A model generated the notes under the pieces. It ran no database searches and was not told where the DNA came from. It worked only from the letters and a program-made list of their open reading frames with translations. Made by a program: the position numbers and the translations under genes. Of a DNA stretch of 64,000 nucleotides, positions 7,755 to 17,373 are shown piece after piece (positions within the stretch are counted from its first letter, which is position 1; each line of letters opens with the position of its first letter). The stretch covers positions 1,302,001-1,366,000 of the forward strand of contig NZ_JAXCLX010000001.1 of the NCBI RefSeq assembly GCF_034044635.1. The letters run 5' to 3'. The DNA is from Dongia rigui. Its GTDB lineage: Bacteria; Pseudomonadota; Alphaproteobacteria; Dongiales; Dongiaceae.

Positions 7755-8759
7755 TCACACAGTCTCCCATTTCCCGCTCTTCGCCGCTTTGAACATCGCA
7801 TCGATGACGCGCATGTTCTTAATCGCATCCTCGATGCCGAATTCCAGCGTCGCCTCGCCGCGGATGGTGGCCGAAAACACCTCGCCCTGCAGCGTGTATT
7901 GATCGCAGGCGGGGAGAACCTCGGTCACGATATTGGCGCCGGTCAGATCCGTGCCGTCATCGATGCGCAAGGTGGTGGTCTGGTTGGGCGGCGCGTTGAA
8001 GGGGATCATCACCTCGGCCCGCGCCTTGGTCCCCAGAATCTGCACATGCTGGCGCGGCACCAATTGGGTGGCGGTCGAGAAGATCAGATGCTTGCCGCCC
8101 GGATATTCGGCAATCGCCGACGACAAGCGATCGGTCTTGAATGTCGGGTCCCAGTCGATGACAGCCGTGACGCGCGTCGGTTCGGCGCCAAAGACGAAGC
8201 GCGAGGTGACGATCGGATAGCAGCCGATGTCATAAAGGGCGCCGCCGCCGATATCGCCCATGTTGCGCACATTATTGGGATCGACGTTGTAATAGGAGAA
8301 GACCGAGGCGATGAGGCTGACCGCACCCAGTTTCCCCGATTGCGCCAGCTCCCGCGCCCGGCGCCATTGCGGGTGATAGCGCACCATGAAGGCCTCGGTG
8401 ACCAGCTTGCCGGCCTTCTTGGCGGCGTCGGTCAGCTGCCCGGCTTCCGTGGCATTCATCGCGATCGGCTTCTCGCACAGCACATGCTTGCCGGCCGAGA
8501 GGGCCTGCAAGGTCACCGGCACATGAAGATGGTTCGGCAGCGGGTTATAGACCGCTTCGATCTCCGGATCCGCCAGCAGTGCTTCATAGGAGCCGTAGGA
8601 TTTCGGAATGCCGAGCTTCACGGCCGCTTCCTTGGCGCGCGCTTCGTCGCGCGAGGCGAGGCCCACGATCTCGACGCCTTTCGATCGCAGCATTGCCGGA
8701 ATCACTTTCTTCACGCCGATATCGGCGGTGCTGATGATGCCCCATTTGACCGGTTTCAT
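7755..8759 (-). CDS. Gfo/Idh/MocA-family NAD(P)-dependent oxidoreductase
   Basis: 334 residues. Rossmann fold at the N-terminus (WGIISTADIGVKKVIPA), the family's EKP motif at 96-98 (HVLCEKPIA), and the C-terminal alpha/beta domain with GGGALYDIGCYPI, where D and H-position residues line the active site. Members oxidise or reduce sugars, inositols and related polyols; dimeric dihydrodiol dehydrogenase-like proteins have the same MKPVKWGIISTA start. The substrate cannot be told. It follows the racemase gene by 18 bases, so the pair is probably one transcript. Confidence 0.88.
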   Translation of the reverse strand: MKPVKWGIISTADIGVKKVIPAMLRSKGVEIVGLASRDEARAKEAAVKLGIPKSYGSYEALLADPEIEAVYNPLPNHLHVPVTLQALSAGKHVLCEKPIAMNATEAGQLTDAAKKAGKLVTEAFMVRYHPQWRRARELAQSGKLGAVSLIASVFSYYNVDPNNVRNMGDIGGGALYDIGCYPIVTSRFVFGAEPTRVTAVIDWDPTFKTDRLSSAIAEYPGGKHLIFSTATQLVPRQHVQILGTKARAEVMIPFNAPPNQTTTLRIDDGTDLTGANIVTEVLPACDQYTLQGEVFSATIRGEATLEFGIEDAIKNMRVIDAMFKAAKSGKWETV

Positions 8760-8777
8760 GGCTCGTCCTTTCTCTCG

Positions 8778-9473
8778 CTATTGTTGGAGGGCGCGTTGCA
8801 GCGCCGCCTCGGCATGGATGGTCGTCGTGTCGAACAAGGGCACGGTGGAGTCTTTCTCGCCCACCAGCAGCATGATCTCGGTACAGCCCAGGATGATGCC
8901 CTCGGCACCATCGGCAACGAGCCTTGCCATCACGTCGCGATAGGCCGCCCGTGCTTCATCCCGCACGATGCCCTTCACCAGTTCTCTATAGATGATGTCA
9001 TGGACCACCTTGCGGCCCGCTGCGTCGGGGACGCGCACGTCGAGGCCGAATTTGTCGATGAGGCGCTGGCGATAGAAGGGCTGCTCCATGGTGAAGCCGG
9101 TACCCAAGAGACCGATGCGCTTCAACCCCGCCGCCTTGATCGCCGCCCCGGTGGGATCGGCGATGTGAAGCAAGGGCGGCTTCACCGCCGCCTCGATTGC
9201 ACCCGCCATGCGGTGCATGGTGTTGGAACAGATGACCAGGAAATCCGCCCCACCCCGCTCCAGGCGCCGCGCCGCATCTACCATCGCCGCCTCGGCCGCA
9301 TCCCATTTCCCGCTATTCTGCAGAGCCTCGATCTCGCCGAAATCGAAGGAATAGATCAGCGAACGCGCCGAATGAACCCCGCCCAGGCGCGCCTGGGCGC
9401 CCTGATTGAGGATGCGGTAGTATTCCGCAGTCGATTCCCACGAAAGCCCGCCAATGAGGCCGATAAGCTGCAT
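8778..9473 (-). CDS. Aspartate/glutamate racemase family protein
   Basis: 231 residues, usual for the family. The two catalytic cysteines are C82 (VICSNTMH) and C197 (ILGCTEI), and the start IGLIGGLSWESTAEYYR is the typical nucleotide-free phosphate-binding loop of aspartate racemases. The reaction is PLP-independent racemisation of L- and D-aspartate or a similar amino acid. First gene of a two-gene operon with the Gfo/Idh/MocA oxidoreductase. The asp/glu/hydantoin-racemase family is broad, so aspartate as substrate is likely but not certain. Confidence 0.87.
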   Translation of the reverse strand: MQLIGLIGGLSWESTAEYYRILNQGAQARLGGVHSARSLIYSFDFGEIEALQNSGKWDAAEAAMVDAARRLERGGADFLVICSNTMHRMAGAIEAAVKPPLLHIADPTGAAIKAAGLKRIGLLGTGFTMEQPFYRQRLIDKFGLDVRVPDAAGRKVVHDIIYRELVKGIVRDEARAAYRDVMARLVADGAEGIILGCTEIMLLVGEKDSTVPLFDTTTIHAEAALQRALQQ

Positions 9474-9552
9474 TTTCCCCGCTTCGTGTCCTTAAAAATT
9501 CGGCCCGCAGTGGATCACAGCGGGATAGTGGGTGCAATGCTGCCTCGCTCTA

Positions 9553-9582
9553 AAGCCCCCCACCTTCAGGGGGGAGGAGAAA
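9553..9582. repeat. C-rich/G-rich hairpin (single copy of the second repeat family)
   Basis: CCCCCC (9556-9561) faces GGGGGG (9569-9574) across ACCTTCA, in the 170-base gap between the leftward racemase gene and the rightward lipoprotein gene. The composition matches the paired elements at 14357, 22353 and 51543. Confidence 0.55.
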
Positions 9583-9643
9583 GCACTTCACATTTTCGTG
9601 TCTGCACTAGGCCGCTCGCTTTTTCTGCGCCACCATTGCATCC

Positions 9644-10147
9644 ATGATGAAACGTACCCTGACAATCCTCGCTCTCCTCGCCCTTTCCGCCTGCGGCTAC
9701 AATTCGGCGCAGCCCGGCGGCATCGACGAATCCGTGGCTGCCGCCATCAGCCCGGAAGACGCCAGCGTCATCGTCGTCACCGTGCGCGATCCCTTGCCGG
9801 TCAAGTCGGCGCGGCTCATTGATCCCGCCGGCCAAGCCACCGAGGCCTTCGCCATCGACACTGACCGCGCGACTTATTCGGATGGCGGCGGCCTCAAGCC
9901 CAATGTCGGGGTCGGCGTCACCGGCGGCTCGAGCGGCGGTGTATCGACCGGCATCGGCATCGGCTTCCCGCTTTTCGGGTCCGGCAGCGGCACGGCAACC
10001 CACCGCGTCACCGAAAGCCGCATCCGCCTGCGCATTGCCGATATGGCGGCCTATCGCCTCAATTGGCAGCGCTACAAGCTGGCCGTCGATCTCGACGACG
10101 GCGTCAACCGCCGCGCGTTCCAGATGGTCCCGCCGCCGCCACTCTAA
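9644..10147 (+). CDS. Putative lipoprotein with glycine-rich centre
   Basis: 167 residues. Signal peptide with a lipobox (LALSAC), so C17 should be lipidated. After about 70 residues comes a Gly/Ser-rich stretch ([19 protein letters not shown]) followed by a strand-rich end ([23 protein letters not shown]) and a PPPPPL tail. I do not recognise the family; glycine-rich outer-membrane-associated lipoproteins of this build are common and uncharacterised in alphaproteobacteria. Its last 4 bases overlap the end of tctA on the other strand. Confidence 0.72.
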   Translation: MMKRTLTILALLALSACGYNSAQPGGIDESVAAAISPEDASVIVVTVRDPLPVKSARLIDPAGQATEAFAIDTDRATYSDGGGLKPNVGVGVTGGSSGGVSTGIGIGFPLFGSGSGTATHRVTESRIRLRIADMAAYRLNWQRYKLAVDLDDGVNRRAFQMVPPPPL

Positions 10148-11634
10148 GGTGTGGCGACCTTCCGCCGCTTCAAGATCGCCGGGCCGATGACGCAGGCAGC
10201 TGTGAGGATCAGCAGCACCAGCGAAATCGGATGCGTCACGAACACACTCATATCCCCTTGCGCGATGGCATAGGCGCGGCGGAACTGTTCTTCCGCCATC
10301 GGCCCCAGAATGAGCCCCACGACCAAAGGCGCCACCGGATATTCGAACTGCCGCATCAGGAAGCCGACCCCACCGATGCCGACCAGCAGCCACAAATCGA
10401 AGACCGAATTTTTGAGCGAATAGACGCCCAGCATGGAGAGGACCATGATCCCGCCATAGAGCATCGGCCGCGGGATCAGCAGCAGCTTCGCCCACAGGCC
10501 CACCAGCGGCAGATTGAGCACCAGCAGCATGATGTTGCCAAGATAAAGGCTGGCGATCAGCGCCCAGACCAGTGCCGAATTGCTGGTGAAGAGCAGCGGC
10601 CCCGGCTGGATGCCGTATTGCTGGAAGGCGGCAAGCAGAATGGCCGCCGTGGCCGAGGTGGGGAGACCGAAGGACAAGAGCGGCACCAGCACACCGGCCA
10701 CCGCCGCATTGTTGGCGGCCTCTGGCCCCGCCACCGCTTCAATTGCGCCTTGCCCGAATTCCTGCGGGCGTTTCGAGAGGCGCTTCTCGATGAGATATGA
10801 GAGGAAGGTCGGAATCTCGGTCCCACCCGCCGGCAGCGCGCCCAGCGGAAAGCCCAGCACGGTCCCGCGCAACCAGGGTTTCCAGGACCGGCTCCAATCC
10901 TCCCGCGACATCCACAGGCTGCCCGTGACGCTCGAGATCTCCTCCGGCCGCCGCGCTTCCCGGAAGGCCACGTGGAAGGCTTCGCCGAGCGCAAAGATGC
11001 CGACCGCGACGACGACCACGTCGACGCCGTCCAGCAGGGGCAGCAGGCCGAAGGTGAAGCGCGCCTGGCCCGTCTGGGTGTCGATGCCGATGAGGCCGAT
11101 GGCCAGGCCGATGAAGAGCGACGTCATGCCGCGCAGGATCGACGAGCCGAGCAGCGCCGAAACGGTGACGAAAGCGAGCAGCATCAGGCTGAAATATTCC
11201 GCCGGGCCGAACAGCAGCGCGATCTTGACCATGATCGGCGAGACGAAGCTGAGGCCTACCGTGGCCAAGGTGCCGGCGACGAAGGATCCGATGGCCGCCG
11301 TGGCGAGCGCCGCCGCGGCGCGGCCCTTCTTGGCCATCATATGCCCGTCGATGGCGGTGACGATCGATCCCGTCTCGCCCGGTACGTTGAGGAGGATCGA
11401 GGTCGTCGAACTCCCGTACATGGCGCCATAATAGATGCCGCCGAAGATGATGAAGGCGGCAGTGGGGTCGAGGTGATAGGTGACGGGCAGCAGCAGCGCG
11501 ATGGTGAGCGCCGGGCCGATGCCCGGCAGCACGCCGATCGCGGTCCCCAGCGTCACGCCGAGCAGCGACCACAGCAGATTGACCGGCGTGAACGCGACGG
11601 CAAAGCCCTGCAGCAGGGCGTCAAAGGTACCCAT
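10144..11634 (-). CDS. tctA: Tripartite tricarboxylate transporter, large membrane subunit TctA
   Basis: 496 residues, typical TctA. Shows the family signatures [15 protein letters not shown] (about 37-51) and [19 protein letters not shown] (about 68-86), repeated in weaker form in the second half ([14 protein letters not shown]), as expected for a protein with about 11-12 membrane helices made of two inverted halves. It is the conducting subunit of a secondary importer that takes a carboxylate from the periplasmic binding protein TctC. Last gene of tctC-tctB-tctA, 4 bases after tctB. Confidence 0.94.
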   Translation of the reverse strand: MGTFDALLQGFAVAFTPVNLLWSLLGVTLGTAIGVLPGIGPALTIALLLPVTYHLDPTAAFIIFGGIYYGAMYGSSTTSILLNVPGETGSIVTAIDGHMMAKKGRAAAALATAAIGSFVAGTLATVGLSFVSPIMVKIALLFGPAEYFSLMLLAFVTVSALLGSSILRGMTSLFIGLAIGLIGIDTQTGQARFTFGLLPLLDGVDVVVVAVGIFALGEAFHVAFREARRPEEISSVTGSLWMSREDWSRSWKPWLRGTVLGFPLGALPAGGTEIPTFLSYLIEKRLSKRPQEFGQGAIEAVAGPEAANNAAVAGVLVPLLSFGLPTSATAAILLAAFQQYGIQPGPLLFTSNSALVWALIASLYLGNIMLLVLNLPLVGLWAKLLLIPRPMLYGGIMVLSMLGVYSLKNSVFDLWLLVGIGGVGFLMRQFEYPVAPLVVGLILGPMAEEQFRRAYAIAQGDMSVFVTHPISLVLLILTAACVIGPAILKRRKVATP

Positions 11635-11638
11635 CGGG

Positions 11639-12127
11639 TCAATGTCCCCCGAGCATGAATTTCAGAATCCCGGTCGGGAGATTGAGCCCCAGCCCCTTGG
11701 TGAAACCAAAGAAGGCAATGAGCGCCACGATGAGGCCGGCCACCACATGGCGCCAATCCCATCTGCCGGCAAAGCCGCGCGCCGTGAGCACGAAGACCGC
11801 AAGCGCCGCCGGGATGAACCCGACCGGCTTGTAGCAGATCACCCCCAGCACCAGCCCACCCATCATCCACAGCAGGCTCGGCCAATGCCCTTCATCGGCA
11901 TGGCCTTCCCGCGTGTCGCTGCGGCCGGGGCGAAAATGCGCCAGGCCCAGCAGGATGAGCCCGCCGCCGATCAGCGCCGGAAACAGACGCGGTCCCAGGC
12001 TGTCCTGGCCCGGGAGCGCACCGACGCTGAATGTGCCAAAGATGATACCAGCGCCCAGCAGCAGCAGGACGAGGCCAATGCCCCGCTCCTGCCAATGCTG
12101 TGGCCGCGCCTTGTTGTCGGCGCTCAC
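11639..12127 (-). CDS. tctB: Tripartite tricarboxylate transporter, small membrane subunit TctB
   Basis: 162 residues with four predicted helices (about 17-36, 48-63, 84-116 as a pair, 125-145), the usual TctB plan, including the loop [19 protein letters not shown] that is conserved in the family. TctB is needed for transport but its exact part is unclear. It overlaps the tctC stop by 4 bases and precedes tctA by 4, so the three genes are tightly coupled. Confidence 0.92.
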   Translation of the reverse strand: MSADNKARPQHWQERGIGLVLLLLGAGIIFGTFSVGALPGQDSLGPRLFPALIGGGLILLGLAHFRPGRSDTREGHADEGHWPSLLWMMGGLVLGVICYKPVGFIPAALAVFVLTARGFAGRWDWRHVVAGLIVALIAFFGFTKGLGLNLPTGILKFMLGGH

Positions 12128-13113
12128 GAAACCAGACCGATTTCCTTGAGCACGGTGGTGACGCGCGCCTCTTCCTCGGTGAGGTAGGTGGCAAAGGCAT
12201 CACCGGCCAGATAGGTATCCATCCAGCCTTTGGTTTCGAGCGTCTTCTTCCAGCCGTCCGATTTCACCATGGCATCGACCGCGTCCAGCAGGGTCTTCTT
12301 GTCTTCATCGGCAAGTTCGCCGGCACCGAACACGCCGCGCCAATTGGCAAGCTCCACATCGATCCCGGATTCCTTCAGCGTCGGCGCCTCAAGGCCGGCC
12401 AGGCGCTCCGGCGATGAAATCGCCAGCGCGCGGAGTTCGCCCGCCTTGATCTGCGCTTCGAATTCGCCAAGCCCGCTGACGCCACAGGTCACATGCCCGC
12501 CGACGATGGCGGCCAGCGCTTCGCCCCCCCCTGAGAAGGCGACGTAATTGAGCTTGGTGACATCGGCACCCACGGCCTTAGCGACGAGCCCGGCCAGGAT
12601 ATGGTCGGTGCCGCCCGCCGAACCGCCGCCCCAGGAGACGGCGCCGGTATCGGCTTTGAGCTTCGCCGCCAGATCGCCCATCGTCTTCAACTCGGAGGCG
12701 GCCGGCACGACGATCACTTCATATTCGCCGGTGAGGCGTGCCAGCGGCGTCACGTCTTTGAGTGAGACCGGCGATTTGTTGGTGAGAATGGCGCCCAGCA
12801 TGACGAGGCCGCCGACCAGCAAGGCCGAGGCATCGCCCTTGCGGTTGGCAAACTGCGCCAGGCCGACGGTACCGCCGGCACCGGCCACATTCTCGACCTG
12901 CACGGCCGAGACGATGCCGGCCCCTTGCAGCACTTCCTGCATCGAGCGCGCGGTCTGGTCCCAGCCGCCGCCGGGTTTTGCCGGGGCGACGAGAGTCAGT
13001 TGCTCGATCGCGGCGAAGGCGTCGCGCGACAGTAAGGTGCCGATGCCGAAAGCGGAGATGGCAGCGAGAGCGGCACCGGTCTTCAAGACCTGGCGGCGCG
13101 AAAAATCGTTCAT
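12124..13113 (-). CDS. tctC: Tripartite tricarboxylate transporter substrate-binding protein (TctC/Bug family)
   Basis: About 329 residues. The open frame begins at 13218, but the ATG at 13113 has GGGAGG at the right distance and yields a twin-arginine signal ([19 protein letters not shown]). The mature part shows the Bug signatures: [19 protein letters not shown] near the start and [17 protein letters not shown] in the middle. Bug proteins bind citrate, tartrate, glutarate, nicotinate and many other carboxylates; the ligand cannot be read from sequence. First gene of the tctCBA operon. Export by Tat rather than Sec is common in alphaproteobacterial TctC. Confidence 0.93.
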   Translation of the reverse strand: MNDFSRRQVLKTGAALAAISAFGIGTLLSRDAFAAIEQLTLVAPAKPGGGWDQTARSMQEVLQGAGIVSAVQVENVAGAGGTVGLAQFANRKGDASALLVGGLVMLGAILTNKSPVSLKDVTPLARLTGEYEVIVVPAASELKTMGDLAAKLKADTGAVSWGGGSAGGTDHILAGLVAKAVGADVTKLNYVAFSGGGEALAAIVGGHVTCGVSGLGEFEAQIKAGELRALAISSPERLAGLEAPTLKESGIDVELANWRGVFGAGELADEDKKTLLDAVDAMVKSDGWKKTLETKGWMDTYLAGDAFATYLTEEEARVTTVLKEIGLVS

Positions 13114-13468
13114 GGAATCCTCCCGAAAAATAGCCTCAACGCGCATGGCCCCTCCCCAAGGCGCCTGGCGTCTATTTTTACGTTCGGCCAATGCGGGCGC
13201 TCTCCCCTCCCGCATCACCTGTCATCGACCATTGCAGCCAATCGAGCCTTGGTCAACACGCGTGGAACTACGCCCTTGGTAGGGGGCGCGTCGGCACGGA
13301 CGCCGGTGATGTGGACGCCGGTACGGACGTCGGGAGTATGGGGATGCGCGTGATCGGTCGGGCGGAGACCGTGTCGCGAAGCAAGGCGCTGATGGCCCTG
13401 GCCAGTTCAGATTCCGGATCCGCCAAACGGACAAACCGCTGCTGGCGGGTTGCGCCGGCTTTTTATTT
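13114..13468. other. Gene-poor region upstream of tctC
   Basis: Holds the tctC promoter region and no convincing gene. Open frames on both strands lack ribosome sites and family resemblance. Around 13295-13330 GGACGCCGGT occurs twice and GGACGTCGG once in tandem. A terminator-like hairpin pointing rightward closes the stretch at 13441-13470. Confidence 0.5.
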
Positions 13469-13470
13469 TT
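13441..13470 (+). terminator. Intrinsic terminator without an upstream protein gene
   Basis: GCTGGCG (13441-13447) pairs with CGCCGGC (13453-13459) across GGTTG, with one G-T pair, followed by TTTTTATTTTT. It points rightward, yet no credible rightward gene precedes it, which suggests a small RNA ending here. The T run overlaps the stop of the leftward micro-gene. Confidence 0.6.
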
Positions 13471-13585
13471 AAGAGAGCGTGATGATGGCCGCGGGCGCTG
13501 CGGCATGGGCCTTGACGCCACCCGCCAGCAGACCCGTCAGCAACAGCAGCGCCAGCCCAAGCCGCGCTAGATTTCGCAAAGTCAT
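13469..13585 (-). CDS. Tiny secreted protein (38 residues)
   Basis: A 38-codon frame starting MTLRNLARLG with a good ribosome site (GGAG, 9 bases before the ATG). It is almost all signal peptide: a basic start, a leucine-rich core (LALLLLTGLLAGG) and a probable signal-peptidase I site after AHA, leaving only about nine residues (APAAIITLS). I recognise no family. An AT-rich block upstream (about 13600-13800) suits a promoter. It could be a secreted peptide, a remnant of a longer secreted protein, or a leader peptide. Confidence 0.5.
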   Translation of the reverse strand: MTLRNLARLGLALLLLTGLLAGGVKAHAAAPAAIITLS

Positions 13586-13803
13586 GGTGTAAATCTCCGA
13601 AACTGAATTACACAATGAATAATCACCCGTGCCCGGCAATTCAACTGTCTCCGACTGCTAAATGAGCGAGAATAACTCGAACCTCTGTCGATTTTTCTCA
13701 CGCGCGGTAGGTTCTGCAGAGTTATCTATCTGTTATATATGTATTTTAATTATTAAGTCGTGAGTTTCAGTTTTCACACCCCGATAGACGTAAACTGTCA
13801 TTT

Positions 13804-13894
13804 CCATGGATCCCCGCTTTCGCGGGGATGACAGTGGAGGGCGGCTCCACCCAATCCAGTAACTTGTCATCCCCGCGAAAGCGGGGATCCATGG
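13804..13894. repeat. Paired GTCAT...ATGAC palindromes
   Basis: Two mirror-image units, each a hairpin of the type GGATCCCCGC/GCGGGGAT with ATGACA at the outer end of one arm, at 13804-13834 and 13864-13894, with about 29 bases between. The whole is itself an inverted repeat. Eight similar pairs occur in other gaps of this window. Confidence 0.88.
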
Positions 13895-14356
13895 GTCTGC
13901 CGGACTGTGGCCCCTTGAAGAAGTTCCCAATTTGTTCTTGACAAGCGGCTAGGAATTTGATACTAGTTGAGATGTGCACACAAATTCTCCCCGGTGCCCA
14001 TCCGGGACCGCTCGGTTGTCGATCGGCGCAAGCCTTGCCAAGGCGCAGGCCGACCATATCGGCTCCCCTTTATTGTGGGGGCGGCCCCGGCCGGTGGCTT
14101 CAAACCGGCCTCCCGGATCGGACGGATGAGCGATCCCCCGAGCGCCATGGGGTGACAAGGGCGTCCTTGCGGATGGTCGAGGAAACACCCATCCCCGCCG
14201 GATCCGATGCGGTGACCGGATTCCCCTTCGGCGCAGCAGGAAGCTCCGCCCGTCACGGCCGAAACGCACGGCCGGCTCACCTGTCCGAGCGGCGCCGTAT
14301 GGGGACCTAGGGAAAGACGAAAGTAGATCGAGGAAGTTGGAGAGAACCATCGCTAA
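13895..14356. other. Hairpin-dense gap, candidate structured RNA at 14049-14274
   Basis: No open frame here looks like a protein. Within 226 bases there are five perfect hairpins: GCCGA/TCGGC (14049-14063), GGCCGGT/ACCGGCC (14089-14110), GGATCG/CGATCC (14115-14136), GGATGG/CCATCC (14171-14194) and CGGCCG/CGGCCG (14256-14274). That density is unusual for spacer DNA and resembles a structured RNA. I could not match RNase P RNA, tmRNA, SRP RNA, 6S RNA or a known riboswitch by eye, and the strand is unknown. Confidence 0.35.
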
Positions 14357-14478
14357 CCCCCTCTCCCCGACCCTCCCCCACGTTGGGGGGAGGGCGCTCA
14401 CCGTGTTTGCTGTGGCAACGGCGCCAGACTGGCTCTAGTCCCCTCCCCCCAACGTGGGGGAGGGCTAGGGAGAGGGGG
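14357..14478. repeat. Paired C-rich/G-rich palindromes
   Basis: Unit one (14357-14394) is CCCCCTCTCCCC...CCCTCCCCC, ACGT, then GGGGGGAGGG; unit two (about 14436-14478) is its mirror image ending AGGGAGAGGGGG. The pair lies just after the mutS stop. Same family at 22353-22506 and 51543-51650. Confidence 0.85.
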
Positions 14479-14491
14479 CGCCAAGTGACGG

Positions 14492-17164
14492 CTAATCGCT
14501 GAGCAATCCCCTGAGCCGGTAGAGTTCCTCGAGCGCTGCCTTGGGCGAGAGTTCATCGGGGTTGACCGTTTTCAGCCGTTCCTCGACGGCGCTGCCTTTC
14601 AGCAATGCCGGCGCTGCTGGCGCTTGCACCGAAAACAGCGGCAGATCGTCGGCAAGGCGCGACAGCGCCCCCGCCTGCTCGCCTTTTTCCAAGATGCCGA
14701 GGACTTCCTCGGCGCGACGCAAGGCGGCAGCCGGCAAGCCGGCGAGCTTGGCGACATGAATGCCATAGGAGCGGTCGGCGGCACCCGGCCCGATCTCGTG
14801 CAGGAATTTCACCTCGCCCTGCCACTCCATCACCCGCATCGTCTGCGGCTTCAGCGCCGGCAACGTGCCGGCAAGATGCGTCAGTTCATGGTAATGCGTG
14901 GCAAAGAGCGCGCGGCACGCATTGATCTCGTGGATATGCTCCAGGCACGCCCAGGCGATCGAGAGACCGTCGAAGGTTGCGGTCCCGCGGCCGATTTCAT
15001 CGAGGATCACCAGCGAGCGCGGTGTGGCACGATTGAGGATCGCCGCCGTCTCCACCATCTCGACCATGAAGGTCGAACGGCCGCGGGCCAGATCGTCCGC
15101 CGCCCCCACCCGGCTGAACAGCCGGTCGACGATGCCGATCTTGGCGGCCCTGGCCGGCACGAAGCTACCCATTTGCGCCAGGATCGCGATAAGCGCGTTC
15201 TGCCGCAGAAAGGTCGACTTACCGGCCATGTTCGGACCGGTCACCAGCCACAGGCGCTTATCCGGCGACAGGTCGCAATCATTGGCAACAAAGCTGCCGC
15301 CTTGGGATCTCGCCAGCGCCGCCTCGACCACCGGGTGACGCCCGCCGCTGATGATGAACTCGGCACCGTCATCGATTTCGGGGCGCACCCAATCGCCTTC
15401 GCGCGCCAGTTCGGCAAGGGCCGTACCGACATCGATCAGCGCCAAAGCCCCCGCCGCCTTCGCGATCGGCTCGGCGCGCTGAATGGTTTCGGCGACGAGA
15501 TCGTCGAAGAGGCGCTGCTCCAGGGCAATGGCCCGGTCGCCGGCATGGACGATCTTGCTTTCCAGTTCCGCAAGCTCGCCGGTCGAGAAGCGCATCGCAT
15601 TCGCCATGCTCTGGCGGTGGATGTAGCGCGCATCACCCTTCAGCTTGTCGGCATGAACCGGTGTTACCTCGATATAATAGCCGATGACATTGTTGTGTCG
15701 GATCTTCAGGGCCGGAATGCCGGTCTCGTTTTTAAGCCGCGCTTCCAGTTCCAGGATGAGGGTGCGCGAATCCTCGCGCAGGCTGCGGTATTCATCGAGT
15801 TCCGGGTGATAGCCCTTGGCGATGAAGCCGCCATCGCGTGTCAGCAGCGGCAGATCTTCGGCCAGCGACCGCGCCAGGCGATCGACCAGTTCCGCATGAT
15901 GGCCAAGATCGGCGGCGGCCATCTGCAGGAGCGCCGGCACCGCCGCCTGCTGACCATCGATGAGCGCGCGGAAATCGGCGGTCGCCTTCAAACCGTCGCG
16001 GATGCTGGCGAGATCGCGCGGTCCACCGCGCCCCGCCGTCAAACGCGACAAGGCGCGCTCGAGATCCGGCACGCGGCGCAAGGCGTCACGCAGCCGGTCG
16101 CGGAAGGCATCCTCGCTCACCAGATATTGGACCAGATCCAATCTGGCGAGGATCGCTTGCGCCTCGGTCAGTGGTGCCGACAGCCAATCGCCCAGCAGCC
16201 GTCCGCCGGCACCGGTGAGGCTGCGGTCGATGGTGGCAAGGAGCGACCCCTGCCGCTCGCCATTCAACGACCGGATGAGTTCCAGGTTACGCCGCGTCGC
16301 CGCGTCGATCTCCATGAGGGCACCGTCGACCACCTGGCGCGGGGCGGAGAGGCGCGGGATCTTCCCCTGCTGGGTCAGTTCGACGTAATCGAGCACCGCG
16401 CCGGCCGCCGCCACTTCCGCACGCGTAAAGGCACCGAAGGCATCGAGCGTGGCGGTGCCGAGGAAGGCCGTGAGACGCTTCCTGGCATTGTCGCTGTCGA
16501 AACGCGCCGAGGGGAGCGGCGACAGGCGCTTCTTGTAATCGGCAAAGAATTCGAAAAGCTCGGGCCTGGCAAGGAGCCGGTCGGCAATCAGGATCTCGGT
16601 CGGATCGAGCCGCGCCATGGCGGCGGCCAGATCCCGCTCCGAGACCTTCTGCACGAAGAAACTGCCCGTCGAGATATCGACCCAGGCGAGGCCCAGCTCG
16701 CCGCCGGCCTCCGTGATGCAGGCCAGGAAATTGTGCCGCCGCGCCTCGAGGAGCGCATCCTCGGTGAGTGTCCCGGGTGTGACGATGCGCGTCACCGCGC
16801 GCTTCACCACCGATTTCGAACCGCGCTTCTTGGCTTCGGCCGGGTCCTCGATCTGCTCGCAGACGGCGACCTTGAAGCCCTGGCGCACCAGCTTCGACAT
16901 GTAGGCGTCATGGGCATGCACCGGCACGCCGCACATGGGGATTTCTTCGCCGGCATGGCGACCGCGCTTGGTCAGCGCGATGTCGAGGGCGGCCGCGGCC
17001 TTCACCGCGTCCTCGAAGAACATCTCGTAGAAATCGCCCATGCGATAGAACAGCAGCGCGTCCTGATGCTCGCGCTTGGCCGCCAGATACTGCGCCATCA
17101 TCGGCGTCGCATCTGCCGTGTCGCGCGCCCATTGCGGGGTTTCGGGAGAGGGCTGAGTGTCCAT
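14492..17164 (-). CDS. mutS: DNA mismatch repair protein MutS
   Basis: 890 residues from the ATG at 17164 (a GTG six codons upstream is the alternative). The mismatch-reading F45-Y-E motif is in MGDFYEMFF; the core domains follow; Walker A is GPNMAGKS at 643-650, then the [12 protein letters not shown] signature (Walker B and D-loop) and THYHELT. All key residues of a working MutS are present, and the length is normal. It recognises mispairs and recruits MutL. It stands alone, with a repeat pair after its stop and 209 bases to the next gene upstream. Confidence 0.97.
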   Translation of the reverse strand: MDTQPSPETPQWARDTADATPMMAQYLAAKREHQDALLFYRMGDFYEMFFEDAVKAAAALDIALTKRGRHAGEEIPMCGVPVHAHDAYMSKLVRQGFKVAVCEQIEDPAEAKKRGSKSVVKRAVTRIVTPGTLTEDALLEARRHNFLACITEAGGELGLAWVDISTGSFFVQKVSERDLAAAMARLDPTEILIADRLLARPELFEFFADYKKRLSPLPSARFDSDNARKRLTAFLGTATLDAFGAFTRAEVAAAGAVLDYVELTQQGKIPRLSAPRQVVDGALMEIDAATRRNLELIRSLNGERQGSLLATIDRSLTGAGGRLLGDWLSAPLTEAQAILARLDLVQYLVSEDAFRDRLRDALRRVPDLERALSRLTAGRGGPRDLASIRDGLKATADFRALIDGQQAAVPALLQMAAADLGHHAELVDRLARSLAEDLPLLTRDGGFIAKGYHPELDEYRSLREDSRTLILELEARLKNETGIPALKIRHNNVIGYYIEVTPVHADKLKGDARYIHRQSMANAMRFSTGELAELESKIVHAGDRAIALEQRLFDDLVAETIQRAEPIAKAAGALALIDVGTALAELAREGDWVRPEIDDGAEFIISGGRHPVVEAALARSQGGSFVANDCDLSPDKRLWLVTGPNMAGKSTFLRQNALIAILAQMGSFVPARAAKIGIVDRLFSRVGAADDLARGRSTFMVEMVETAAILNRATPRSLVILDEIGRGTATFDGLSIAWACLEHIHEINACRALFATHYHELTHLAGTLPALKPQTMRVMEWQGEVKFLHEIGPGAADRSYGIHVAKLAGLPAAALRRAEEVLGILEKGEQAGALSRLADDLPLFSVQAPAAPALLKGSAVEERLKTVNPDELSPKAALEELYRLRGLLSD

Positions 17165-17373
17165 GGTCGTGAGCCTTAGCACCGGCCCCGGGGATTCGCT
17201 ACCGGATGCCGCAGCCGGTTTTAATGCTTGACGGTTTAAGGGTTTTTCTGCGCGTAATACGGGATCGATGAATAGAAATAATAACTATAAATGGATACAA
17301 ATACATCGCAGGAAGAAAGTCGGATAAGTAGACTATCTCTCGCCAATGAATGCAAGAAGGCTAGGCCAGAATC

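Noticed and set aside
13798-13900. Repeats spaced as in a CRISPR array
   Set aside because: Only two palindromic units in inverted, not direct, orientation and no cas genes.
13985-14080. Resemblance of AAAGGGGAG on the minus strand to a yybP-ykoY (manganese) riboswitch
   Set aside because: The second conserved loop and the helical order do not fit, and no manganese-related gene follows on that strand.
13949-14401. Open frames on both strands in the hairpin-rich gap
   Set aside because: No ribosome site for the full frames, skewed composition, overlap with palindromic repeats; the structure seems to be at the nucleic-acid level.
14624-17179. An 851-codon rightward open frame opposite mutS
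   Set aside because: Translation is histidine/arginine-rich shadow of a clear mutS; no family match. The same holds for other long antisense frames, such as 1742-3673, 24740-26674 and 42504-43847.
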